A stretch of DNA of 64,000 nt. Source: Pseudidiomarina gelatinasegens. GTDB lineage: Bacteria; Pseudomonadota; Gammaproteobacteria; Enterobacterales; Alteromonadaceae. A model generated the notes under the pieces. The model saw only the letters and a program-made list of their open reading frames with translations. It was not told the DNA's origin and ran no database searches. Position numbers and translations under genes: made by a program. Where the stretch lies: NCBI RefSeq assembly GCF_004025325.1, contig NZ_RSFE01000002.1:62001-126000 (forward strand), given 5' to 3'. Shown one piece after another: positions 27,767 to 35,991 of this stretch. Within the stretch, counting starts at the first letter, position 1; the number at the start of each line of letters is the position of its first letter.

Positions 27767-29143
27767 ATGAAGTTCACTCCATGGGCGTTATTGCCTTCGG
27801 CAGCAGCAGCCTTATTTATCGGCTCTGTTCAGGCCGATGTTGATTATGTTGATCAACAAGCTTTACATGATATTCAAGCGGCTGTTTCAGCCCAGCGCAT
27901 CCAACAAGATATTGAAAAACTGGTAAGTTTCGGTACCCGTCATACATTATCCGAAACTGAATCAGATACCCGTGGAATTGGTGCTGCGCGCCGCTGGATT
28001 AAAGCTGAGTTTGAGCGAATTTCGGCCGAGTGTGGTGGCTGTTTAGAGGTGTATTATCAGTCGCGTGTAATTTCTGGCGAACCACGTATTCCTGACCCTG
28101 TTGAAGTGGTTAGCGTAATTGCGGTGCAGAAGGGCACAGTGGACCCCGGACGCTACGTCATCATGTCGGGTGATATCGACTCGCGCGTTACCGACATTAT
28201 GAACTATACCTCTGATGCTCCGGGCGCCAACGACAATGCATCAGGCGTTGCTGGCACGTTGGAAGCAGCTCGCGTATTAAGTAAATATGATTTCGCAGGA
28301 AGCATCGTATACGCAGCGCTGGCTGGAGAAGAACAAGGTTTATTCGGCGGCAAGATCATGGCCGAACAGGCACAAAAAGACGGCTGGCGTATAAAAGCGG
28401 TCTTAAACAATGACATGATTGGTAATATTGAAGGAATAAATGGTGTTATTAACAACACCACTGCGCGCATTTTTGCCGAGGGTACCCGTCAAGACGAAAC
28501 TCCTGAAGATGTTCGCCGCCGCCGGTTTATGGGTGGCGAAGTGGATTCGCCTAGCCGCAATGTCGCGCGTTATATTGACTGGATGGCAGATCGTTATATT
28601 CCCAATTTGGATACCATGGTTATTTACCGCCTTGATCGTTTTGCCCGTGGCGGTCACCACCGTCCGTTCAACGACTTGGGCTATCCGGGTGTGCGGATCA
28701 TGGAAACCAATGAAAACTACAATCGTCAGCACCAGGATATTCGCGTTGAAGACGGTATTGCGTATGGCGACACCATCGACGGGGTAGACTTTGACTACGC
28801 CGCAAAATTAACCGCGCTAAACGCTGTTTCGTTAGCGGGTATGGCGTGGGCACCAAGCCCGCCTGCACAAGTTAAAATTGCTGGTGCGGTAAGCCCGAAT
28901 ACAACGTTAAGTTGGGCGGCACCGAGTGCGGAAGAAAAAGATTTAATTAAAGGCTATCGTGTCTATTGGCGCCACACCGATGCACCGAACTGGGAATTTA
29001 GCCGTTTTGCCGGCGACGTAACCGAGTTCACCTTAGAGAATGTAGTGATTGACAACTATTTCTTCGGGGTGGCGAGCGTCAGCCAAGATGGCTTTGAAAG
29101 CCCAGTAGTATACCCAGGCGCTGCAGGAGCTTTCGGCGAGTAA
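27767..29143 (+). CDS. secreted M28-family peptidase with C-terminal fibronectin-III-like domain
   Basis: This 458-residue protein has a signal peptide cleaved near VQADV. An M28 domain (about 35-360) and a beta-sandwich C terminus (about 365-450) with an fn3-like GYRVYWRHTD strand follow. Metal-site motifs are GANDNASGVAG, AGEEQGLFGG, NNDMIGN and YNRQHQD. The first ligand motif, normally SGHxDS, reads SGDIDSR, so the usual His is Asp. The domain is otherwise complete, so an altered metal site is more likely than an inactive enzyme. AGAGGAAG precedes the ATG. It is divergent from the oxidoreductase gene. Confidence 0.85.
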   Translation: MKFTPWALLPSAAAALFIGSVQADVDYVDQQALHDIQAAVSAQRIQQDIEKLVSFGTRHTLSETESDTRGIGAARRWIKAEFERISAECGGCLEVYYQSRVISGEPRIPDPVEVVSVIAVQKGTVDPGRYVIMSGDIDSRVTDIMNYTSDAPGANDNASGVAGTLEAARVLSKYDFAGSIVYAALAGEEQGLFGGKIMAEQAQKDGWRIKAVLNNDMIGNIEGINGVINNTTARIFAEGTRQDETPEDVRRRRFMGGEVDSPSRNVARYIDWMADRYIPNLDTMVIYRLDRFARGGHHRPFNDLGYPGVRIMETNENYNRQHQDIRVEDGIAYGDTIDGVDFDYAAKLTALNAVSLAGMAWAPSPPAQVKIAGAVSPNTTLSWAAPSAEEKDLIKGYRVYWRHTDAPNWEFSRFAGDVTEFTLENVVIDNYFFGVASVSQDGFESPVVYPGAAGAFGE

Positions 29144-29173
29144 TCGTTTGTAGAAACCGGTTTTATGAACAAG

Positions 29174-29204
29174 CGCGCTAACTTCTGGTTAGCGCGTTTT
29201 TTTT
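29174..29204 (+). terminator. rho-independent terminator after the second M28 peptidase
   Basis: CGCGCTAAC (29174-29182) pairs with GTTAGCGCG (29188-29196), followed by eight T's. It lies between convergent genes. The opposite strand lacks a clean T-run, so it mainly serves the plus strand. Confidence 0.92.
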
Positions 29205-30204
29205 ATTCATCAGGTAATTCAGCGGCTATTTTTTGCAAGGCTTCAAGGCCATGCAAATCGGTAGGGAACAATGGCAGATAAACTCGCGGCAAGTCGGAAA
29301 ATTGTTGCTCGATTTCGGTGCGGTAAATACCTTCTTGTTGGCGCCGTTGCGCAAAAAAAGCGCTGTCGACTTCAGCCGGTAAATTCCGATTAATCACCAA
29401 GCCAGCAATTGGCAATTTCTCTGCTTTTAATGCAGTCACAGCTCGGCCAGTCTCAAGAATGGGTAATTTTTCTGGGGTCAGTACAAACACCAGTGCAGTT
29501 TTTTCGGTGTCGGTAAGCACATGCCGCGTACGATGAAACAGGCGCTGACGCTGCAATAAGGTTTCAGTAATTTCTGCCGTGCGGTCGTCCATGTTGGCAG
29601 TTTCGTGTTTGGCAGGGTCTGCCATTGGGTTCGTAATATCTTTTCCCGCTTTGGGTGATAGATGGTCGAGTACTCCTTCAAGTTGCTTCGCCTTTTGGCT
29701 TTGCCTTAGTAGCCCTTGCGTCCATGCCGCCATAGCTTCGGGCAGTGCTAATAAACGCAGGGTATGCCCAGTTGGTGCTGTATCAAAAATGACGATGTCA
29801 TAGGTTGCAGGCGCTTCATCAATAAGGCGTGCAATGCGTTCTAATAACGCAGCTTCTTGTGCGCCTGGAGACTGCTGGGTAAGGCGCATTTGGCGTTCAA
29901 TTTCAGGAAACATATCCGGCTTGCTAAAACGTTTCATGGTACGCATAACACGGGAGATGTGGGCTTCAACCTCACGATCGGGATCAATTTCCAATGCGTC
30001 GACGCCCGCAGCGACACGGGTTACGGTGTCGCCAATTTTTTGGTCGAAGGCATCAGCTAAGCTATGGGCTGGGTCGGTCGACACAAGCAGTACGTGCCTA
30101 CCGTGGTCTGCTTGCTGCAAAGCAATAGCCGACGAAATTGTGGTTTTACCAACACCACCTTTACCGCCAACGAAAACAATATTCTTGCTCTGTAAATTAA
30201 ACAT
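29203..30204 (-). CDS. ArsA/GET3-family ATPase
   Basis: This 333-residue single-copy P-loop ATPase of the GET3/TRC40/ArsA type has the deviant Walker A GGKGGVGKTT (residues 13-22), the STDPAHSLADAF switch I block and the A-loop-like DTAPTGHTLRLL. The protein has no cysteine at all. It therefore lacks the metalloid-binding Cys of ArsA and the zinc CxxC that joins eukaryotic Get3 dimers. No ars genes are near, so an arsenite pump role is unlikely. It is last in an operon with cstA and a small Cys-Cys-tail protein (15-base gap). A chaperone or energising partner for a membrane protein is inference. Confidence 0.88.
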   Translation of the reverse strand: MFNLQSKNIVFVGGKGGVGKTTISSAIALQQADHGRHVLLVSTDPAHSLADAFDQKIGDTVTRVAAGVDALEIDPDREVEAHISRVMRTMKRFSKPDMFPEIERQMRLTQQSPGAQEAALLERIARLIDEAPATYDIVIFDTAPTGHTLRLLALPEAMAAWTQGLLRQSQKAKQLEGVLDHLSPKAGKDITNPMADPAKHETANMDDRTAEITETLLQRQRLFHRTRHVLTDTEKTALVFVLTPEKLPILETGRAVTALKAEKLPIAGLVINRNLPAEVDSAFFAQRRQQEGIYRTEIEQQFSDLPRVYLPLFPTDLHGLEALQKIAAELPDE

Positions 30205-30218
30205 GAAACGTACTTCTT

Positions 30219-30491
30219 TTAGCAGCAGCGAAAGCCATCAAGCGGGGAATGTTCCATACCCATGCGTAAATGCCAGTCGTGAAAGCGTTCAAGCAGCAAA
30301 GGTTGCAGCTCAAGCGTGTAATAAGAAGCGGGATTCGGTACGCCCATGAGTTCGGAAAAAACCAATAACATGAATAGGTCGTCCTCATCCCGCTTGGCGC
30401 GTGCAATGGCTGAACGATAGGGCGCGTTATACACGTTGGTCGCGTAGTCATTGGCCTTTTTTAACCATTCAGTAATTGCACGTATCTTCAT
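30219..30491 (-). CDS. small protein with conserved Cys-Cys C terminus ('cory-CC-star' type)
   Basis: This 90-residue cytoplasmic, mostly helical protein begins MKIRAITEWLKKANDYATNVYN and ends GMEHSPLDGFRCC, with the two Cys as the last residues. I recall NCBI using the label 'cory-CC-star protein' for small proteins ending this way next to ATPase or CstA genes. The name is from memory and the function is unknown. I place the start at the ATG at 30491 (AAGGTAA upstream), 14 bases after the cstA stop. It is followed by the ATPase gene after 15 bases. The terminal Cys pair could bind metal or form a reversible disulfide. Confidence 0.8.
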   Translation of the reverse strand: MKIRAITEWLKKANDYATNVYNAPYRSAIARAKRDEDDLFMLLVFSELMGVPNPASYYTLELQPLLLERFHDWHLRMGMEHSPLDGFRCC

Positions 30492-30504
30492 ATCAAAATT
30501 TACC

Positions 30505-32190
30505 TTATTGCTCTTCAACAGCGTTAGCTTTGTTTTCACGGCGCAAGCGCGTGAGTGTGCTTGCAGCCTCTAGTGCAATCCAAATTGCGGCAATCAGCAC
30601 AATTAAATCAAGGCTAAACAAGAACCAATCAGATTTATGGTAAAAGCCCATTAGTTGAATTAGCAACGCGTAAATGGTCATTACCAATAAAAATAGCAAT
30701 GGTAATAACGTCACGTACATTGGGCGACCCAACTTCACCAGCATGGTGGTTATCACCAGTAAGGTCAATCCAGCTAATAGTTGATTGGTGGTGCCGAATA
30801 ATGGCCAAATCAGCAGGCCTCCAGAACCATCTGCGCCACCAGCACCGAAGGCCAATAGCAGGCACGACGTAACGGCAAGAAGAGTGGCGGGTGCCGCTTT
30901 TTCCATCCAGCGAATGTTATAGATATTACCCCATTCTTGGAAAATATAGCGCTGTAAACGCAGCCCGGTGTCCATGGTCGTTCCGGCAAACAACACGGCC
31001 ATTACCGTCAGTAATGTTTGTGCTATATCGACATCCAGACCAATACCGTTTTGCAGAATGTTTGCACCACCTTGCACAAATGCGGCAACACCGCCTTGTC
31101 CAAAGCTGTGATACACCGCCTGCCAATCAGCAAGAGTTGCAAAACCAGCGGTTGCGGCAATGATGGTGGCTAGTGACAGAGAGCCTTCGCCGATAGCGCC
31201 AAAGTAGCCAACAAATCGTGCGTCAGTTTCTTTATCAAGTTGTTTAGAGGTGGTGCCTGAAGCTACCAATCCATGGAAACCTGAAATTGCGCCACACGCT
31301 ATCGTCACGAATAATAAGGGGACTAAGCTCGGGGTGCCTTCTGGTGTGTTGGTATTAAAAGCTGGAGCAACCAGCTCAGGGCCGCTCAACAACACGGCAC
31401 CGTAAACCAAAATCAAACCGATAAATAACTGCAGACCATTAATGTAGTCACGCGGCTGTAGTAGCATCCATACCGGAAGTAACGATGCAATTGCAGCATA
31501 AAAGAACAAAACCAAAATCCACTGCGCATTATCAGAAATACCAAAAACCGTTTCTGGCAGTGAAATTGGCATTGCAGGGCCTGCATAAATCAGGGCATAC
31601 AACGCAATAACGCCGATAATTGAAACTGTGCCTAGATTCATCCATTTGCGGAAAATAAACTGGCCGATAATTAAGGCGACAAAAATAGCGCCCCACACCG
31701 GTACCACAGAACTTGGGAAGTTAATAAGTAAGCCAGAAATTGCGGTAGCAAATACTGCGTTTACCATCAGCAACACAAGGAAAATAACAATCATGAATAA
31801 GCTTTGTGAGCGCTTGCCGACCACGTCACCGGTTAATGCACCGATAGAGCGCGCTTTATTGCGGTTTGATGCCCAAATAGCGCCTGCATCGTGCACCCCG
31901 GCAAAGAAGATTGTACCGAAAATAACCCATAAGAAGGCCGGAACCCAACCCCAAATGACCGCAATTGCCGGGCCGATAATCGGTGCAGCACCGGCTACAG
32001 AGGTGAAGTGATGACCCCAGAGTACGTATTTATTCGTCGGAACAAAATCTACACCGTCTTCAAACTCGTGTGCAGGCGTTCGAAAGTTCGGGTCAAGTTT
32101 GTATATTTTTTCAGCAACATATTTTGAATAGAATACATAACCTAAAAACATCGCACCTAAACCGAGTAACATCAGCATAATTGCATTCAT
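30505..32190 (-). CDS. cstA: CstA-family carbon starvation protein / pyruvate or peptide transporter
   Basis: This 561-residue polytopic membrane protein of the CstA family contains PTNKYVLWGHHFTSVAGAAPIIGPAIAV, FAGVHDAGAIWASNRNKARSIG and many further helices. It is shorter than E. coli CstA (about 700) and resembles the compact CstA type. E. coli CstA and BtsT import pyruvate or peptides under carbon limitation. GGGTAAAG precedes the ATG. It heads a minus-strand operon with the Cys-Cys-tail protein and the GET3-like ATPase, and is divergent from the ABC exporter (126-base gap). Confidence 0.92.
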   Translation of the reverse strand: MNAIMLMLLGLGAMFLGYVFYSKYVAEKIYKLDPNFRTPAHEFEDGVDFVPTNKYVLWGHHFTSVAGAAPIIGPAIAVIWGWVPAFLWVIFGTIFFAGVHDAGAIWASNRNKARSIGALTGDVVGKRSQSLFMIVIFLVLLMVNAVFATAISGLLINFPSSVVPVWGAIFVALIIGQFIFRKWMNLGTVSIIGVIALYALIYAGPAMPISLPETVFGISDNAQWILVLFFYAAIASLLPVWMLLQPRDYINGLQLFIGLILVYGAVLLSGPELVAPAFNTNTPEGTPSLVPLLFVTIACGAISGFHGLVASGTTSKQLDKETDARFVGYFGAIGEGSLSLATIIAATAGFATLADWQAVYHSFGQGGVAAFVQGGANILQNGIGLDVDIAQTLLTVMAVLFAGTTMDTGLRLQRYIFQEWGNIYNIRWMEKAAPATLLAVTSCLLLAFGAGGADGSGGLLIWPLFGTTNQLLAGLTLLVITTMLVKLGRPMYVTLLPLLFLLVMTIYALLIQLMGFYHKSDWFLFSLDLIVLIAAIWIALEAASTLTRLRRENKANAVEEQ

Positions 32191-32316
32191 GGCTTTACCC
32201 TTTTTAGTTTATTATTGGTACAACAATAACTGCATAATGGTACTTCAATGTCAGTTAAGACCGACATACGACCAAAGTCTAGCTTCTTACGTTTAACCTG
32301 CAATTAAGGATGTTTC

Positions 32317-34143
32317 ATGTTTCGTTGGTTTGAACAACGTTTAGAGTCTTTCCCAGAAGGCACGCCGCAGCAGCCACCTAAAACACTGGTGGCCTTTTGC
32401 TTGCATTACAGCCGTGGTGCTTGGCCCTATATTCTGTCTGCCGGCGCTTTGATGATGTTAATTGCAGTAACTGAAGTGTGGCTGTTTAGTTTTATTGGCA
32501 GCATCGTTGACTGGCTCGCTGAACAAAACCGTGAAACCTTTGTACAGGAACAGTTCTGGAGCTTAACCGGCATGGCTGTGGTGGTGCTAGTGGGCTTGCC
32601 TGTGCTGGTTATTTTGCACTCATTGATCACGTACCAATCGCTGCTGGGTAATTACCCGATGCGCATTCGTTGGTTGGTGCACAAATATTTACTGAATCAG
32701 TCCGTCACGTTCTATCAAGACGAATTTGCCGGGCGTATTGCAACCAAGGTTATGCAAACCGCGCTTGCTGTGCGTGAATGTGTCATCAAGCTATTTGACG
32801 TTTTGAACTACGTGACTGTGTACTTCATCGGCACCGTGGTTATTGTCGGTGCAGCTGATTGGCGCTTAGCGTTGCCGTTGTTGGTTTGGTTGGCAATTTA
32901 CGTTGTGTTGCTGCGTTATTTTGTGCCGCGTTTGGGTAAGGTGGCAGCCGATCAAGCCGATGCGCGCTCTATCATGACTGGGCGAATTGTTGATAGCTAC
33001 ACCAATATCCAAACCGTTAAATTATTCTCCCACGCGCAGCGCGAGTTAACTTTCGCGAAAGAAGGCATGGGTGAATTTCTTGGCACCGTGCACCGCCAAA
33101 TGCGCTTGGTGACGAAACTTTATACCTGCTTGTATTTGTTGAATTCCGCACTGTTGTTTGGCGTGGGTTTTCTGGCCATTTATTTGTGGGTAGAAAGCTT
33201 GATTACAGTGGGTGCAATTGCTGTGGCGCTTAGCCTAGTGCTGCGATTGTGGGGCATGAGCCAATGGATCATGTGGGAAATTTCTTCTTTGTTTGAAAAT
33301 ATTGGTACGGTGCAAGACGGCATTAAAACCGTGTCGGTGCCGCAAGACATTCAAGACAAGCCGAATGCAAAGCCGCTGGTTGTGCGTGAAGGCCATATTG
33401 CCTTTGAACACGTTAACTTTTATTACAGCGCTGACAAACCCGTATTGCGTGAACTTGATTTGCATATTCGTGCCGGTGAAAAAATAGGCCTGGTAGGGCG
33501 CTCAGGCGCCGGTAAATCAACTTTGGTTAATCTGCTGTTACGTTTCTATGAAGTTAATGACGGCAGAATTACCATTGATGGCCAAGACATTGCCAGCGTT
33601 ACGCAGGAAAGCCTGCGCCAGCACATTGGTATGGTGACACAAGACACATCACTACTGCACCGTTCTGTGCGCGGTAATATAGCGTATGGCCGCCCAGACG
33701 CGACAGAAGAAATGATTGCTCACGCGGCACATAAAGCCGAGGCCGATATATTTATTGCCGATTTAGAAGACTCGCAAGGCCGTCATGGTTTTGATGCGCA
33801 TGTTGGTGAACGAGGCGTTAAACTTTCTGGCGGGCAGCGCCAACGTATTGCAATTGCCCGAGTGATGCTCAAAGACGCTCCCATTCTAATCTTGGATGAA
33901 GCAACTTCTGCACTCGACTCGGAAGTGGAAGCAGCGATTCAGGAAAATCTTTATCGGCTTATGGAAGGTAAAACCGTTATCGCCATTGCCCATCGGCTAT
34001 CAACCATTGCAGCAATGGACCGACTGGTCGTAATGGACGAGGGGCGCATTGTAGAGCAGGGTACCCATGAAGAATTGCTGGCAGCCGGTGGCTTGTATGC
34101 GTCACTTTGGGCGCGTCAATCCGGAGGGTTCCTGGCTGAATAG
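32317..34143 (+). CDS. ABC exporter, fused permease and ATPase
   Basis: This 608-residue half-transporter of the ABCB/MsbA-like class has six transmembrane helices in residues 30-330. A nucleotide-binding domain follows with Walker A GRSGAGKST, Q-loop MVTQDTSLLH, signature LSGGQRQR, Walker B ILILDEATSALD and the switch His in AIAHRL. It would work as a homodimer exporting lipid, peptide or drug; the substrate cannot be told. The N terminus has an amphipathic lead (FRWFEQRLESFPEGTPQQPPK). AAGGATG lies before the ATG. It is divergent from cstA. Confidence 0.92.
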   Translation: MFRWFEQRLESFPEGTPQQPPKTLVAFCLHYSRGAWPYILSAGALMMLIAVTEVWLFSFIGSIVDWLAEQNRETFVQEQFWSLTGMAVVVLVGLPVLVILHSLITYQSLLGNYPMRIRWLVHKYLLNQSVTFYQDEFAGRIATKVMQTALAVRECVIKLFDVLNYVTVYFIGTVVIVGAADWRLALPLLVWLAIYVVLLRYFVPRLGKVAADQADARSIMTGRIVDSYTNIQTVKLFSHAQRELTFAKEGMGEFLGTVHRQMRLVTKLYTCLYLLNSALLFGVGFLAIYLWVESLITVGAIAVALSLVLRLWGMSQWIMWEISSLFENIGTVQDGIKTVSVPQDIQDKPNAKPLVVREGHIAFEHVNFYYSADKPVLRELDLHIRAGEKIGLVGRSGAGKSTLVNLLLRFYEVNDGRITIDGQDIASVTQESLRQHIGMVTQDTSLLHRSVRGNIAYGRPDATEEMIAHAAHKAEADIFIADLEDSQGRHGFDAHVGERGVKLSGGQRQRIAIARVMLKDAPILILDEATSALDSEVEAAIQENLYRLMEGKTVIAIAHRLSTIAAMDRLVVMDEGRIVEQGTHEELLAAGGLYASLWARQSGGFLAE

Positions 34144-34180
34144 CCAGAAACCCGACAGGCCAAGGGCTTGATGATGATTA

Positions 34181-34210
34181 TTTACACGGAATTTACGGTA
34201 ACTTTACGGT
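34181..34210. repeat. three TTTAC(GG) direct repeats at 11-base spacing
   Basis: TTTAC starts at 34181, 34192 and 34203. The last two extend to TTTACGGT. Repeats one helical turn apart are typical of OmpR/PhoB-class activator sites. They lie in the 184-base gap between the ABC exporter and the small exported protein. The regulator is unknown and the call is by pattern only. Confidence 0.45.
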
Positions 34211-34327
34211 GCAAACTGCGAGAATTAATTAAACTCATTGCTACGTTTAGTCCGTTGTATAGCCCCGATGCTCAAGCCCGTTACTGTAAATAGGGAATTC
34301 GAGCTCAGTAAATAGGTGGAAATAGCC

Positions 34328-34561
34328 ATGCGCAGATTATTGTTGCTTCTTATTTTTGCCGGTGTCGCGTTTCAATATTACAATCGCGACCAGCATATTG
34401 ACCTCACGCCAGAGGTGAATCTCTCAGATTGGGCAGTTAAGCTGACGCAAACTTCGCCATCGAAGAAGGGGACCAAGAAACTCGTGTGTCCTGATGATCA
34501 CTATGTCAGCGTTAACCATGACTTGTCTGAAGCAAGTTGCCGTCAGCGCACGCAACTTTGA
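34328..34561 (+). CDS. small exported or membrane-anchored protein
   Basis: I do not recognise this 77-residue protein. It starts MRRLLLLLIFAGVAFQYY, a signal or anchor segment. A polar region of about 55 residues follows with two Cys (LVCPDDHYV ... EASCRQRTQ) that could pair in the periplasm. AGGTGGA lies 8 bases before the ATG. A GTG at 34316 is an alternative start. It stands between the ABC exporter and the DUF2868 gene, with AT-rich DNA on both sides. Confidence 0.6.
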   Translation: MRRLLLLLIFAGVAFQYYNRDQHIDLTPEVNLSDWAVKLTQTSPSKKGTKKLVCPDDHYVSVNHDLSEASCRQRTQL

Positions 34562-34608
34562 TCGTTTGGTTCACAAAGAGACTTAATCAGCCGTTGTATT
34601 ACTGCTGC

Positions 34609-34636
34609 TTCTCAGGTTAAATAAACACAATATAAT
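34609..34636 (+). promoter_or_regulatory. candidate promoter for the DUF2868-DUF3482 pair
   Basis: A perfect -10 TATAAT (34631-34636) has a weak -35 TTCTCA (34609-34614) 16 bases upstream. It lies within AT-rich DNA 42 bases before the DUF2868 start. Confidence 0.4.
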
Positions 34637-34677
34637 AATTAATAAAACCATACATTAGCTAAGTAGACAGCGGTTCA

Positions 34678-35991
34678 ATGCTTAAATTATTCTCTCGATT
34701 TCGTTCAGTTTGGATGGCGGAGCTTGTCCGTCGTCATGAATTGCAAAATGGCTTTCAACGCGCCGACGCGATAGAACAGCAAGCGCGGCAGCTTCCAACC
34801 ATGGAACAGCGCGTATTTAAACGCGCTGAACTATTGGCCGCACGACTTGGATTAGTCCATCAACTCCGACTTTGGGATCATTTCCGCCGCCTTATCGCTA
34901 TTGTATTGTCGTTACTGGCAGTGCTTGGTGCTGTTGCACTGGTGCGTGGCACCCTAACCGTCGCCGAACCCATTTCATTAAGTTACGCCCTAATGATGTT
35001 ATTGGGTTTGCACGTGATTTTGTTCTTCCTATGGTGTGTTTCTTTGTTTATCAAAGATAGCTTTGGCTGGGTAGGGCGCATTTCATTGTGGGGTTTAGAA
35101 CACATTGGTCAGCGCGATTACAACCAGCAGTTCAACAACACCTTGCTGACTATTGCAAACCAATATCGATTAACCAAACCGGCAGGTGCAGCGCTAACGC
35201 ACGGGTACTGGACTTTGTTTATGTTAATGGTTTGGTTCGTGTTGTTTTTCCACCTTAGCACCAGTGCGTATGTGTTTACGTGGGCCACTACAATTTGGCC
35301 AGCGGACACTTTGCAAACTTGGGTGAGTGTTATCGGCTTTCTACCGTCTCTATTTGGCATAGATGCTCCCTCGGTAGAGGCTTTATGGGATAGTCCGGAG
35401 GCCTCGGCGCAGCTTTCGGCGGGACGTTGGCTACTGAGCTGTGTGATTATTTATGGCGTGGTGTGGCGAGGCCTTTTCTTACTGGGGGCAATTGTCGTGC
35501 TATTAGCTCGTGTGCGACGTATGAAAATTGATCTGACGCTGCCCGGTTATGCGCCCATTATAAGAAAACTCACCATTTCGGCGGCAACCGAACTGGTGGA
35601 TGCCGATAGTGATGTTTCCGGTATGTACAATGTGCAGCAGCGTACACCAGAACCTGGGCATGGTGAGCTTGTTATCAGCCTTGACCACGAAGCGGATCAA
35701 CACTGGTTGCGTGAACATCAGGCTGAATCCTGGTTTGGTGGGGTAATAGCGCGCACCGAAGAAAAACAACGGTTGCTTGATCGGCTTTCGGAACATCCGG
35801 TTGCAAAGTTAACAGTTCGCGTGAATGGCCAATTGACGCCCGACCGCGCCGCCCTGCGATTTATTACCTTGCTACGCCAATATTGTACCGATGTGCAAGC
35901 GCAGTTGGTGACCACCGAACGCGCGGATGAACAGCGTCTTAAGCATTGGCAAGACGGCCTAACTGAGGAGGGCGTTGTATGGAATCAATAA
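34678..35991 (+). CDS. DUF2868 domain membrane protein
   Basis: This 437-residue protein has an N-terminal helical region and about four or five transmembrane segments (around 70-90, 100-125, 175-200, 255-280). A C-terminal cytoplasmic domain of about 150 residues ends near the GTPase start. It matches the DUF2868 family, which I know only as the partner of DUF3482 GTPases. The final 13 bases overlap the GTPase gene, so the two are translationally coupled. A membrane platform or channel controlled by the GTPase is a reasonable guess; no function is established. Confidence 0.82.
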   Translation: MLKLFSRFRSVWMAELVRRHELQNGFQRADAIEQQARQLPTMEQRVFKRAELLAARLGLVHQLRLWDHFRRLIAIVLSLLAVLGAVALVRGTLTVAEPISLSYALMMLLGLHVILFFLWCVSLFIKDSFGWVGRISLWGLEHIGQRDYNQQFNNTLLTIANQYRLTKPAGAALTHGYWTLFMLMVWFVLFFHLSTSAYVFTWATTIWPADTLQTWVSVIGFLPSLFGIDAPSVEALWDSPEASAQLSAGRWLLSCVIIYGVVWRGLFLLGAIVVLLARVRRMKIDLTLPGYAPIIRKLTISAATELVDADSDVSGMYNVQQRTPEPGHGELVISLDHEADQHWLREHQAESWFGGVIARTEEKQRLLDRLSEHPVAKLTVRVNGQLTPDRAALRFITLLRQYCTDVQAQLVTTERADEQRLKHWQDGLTEEGVVWNQ

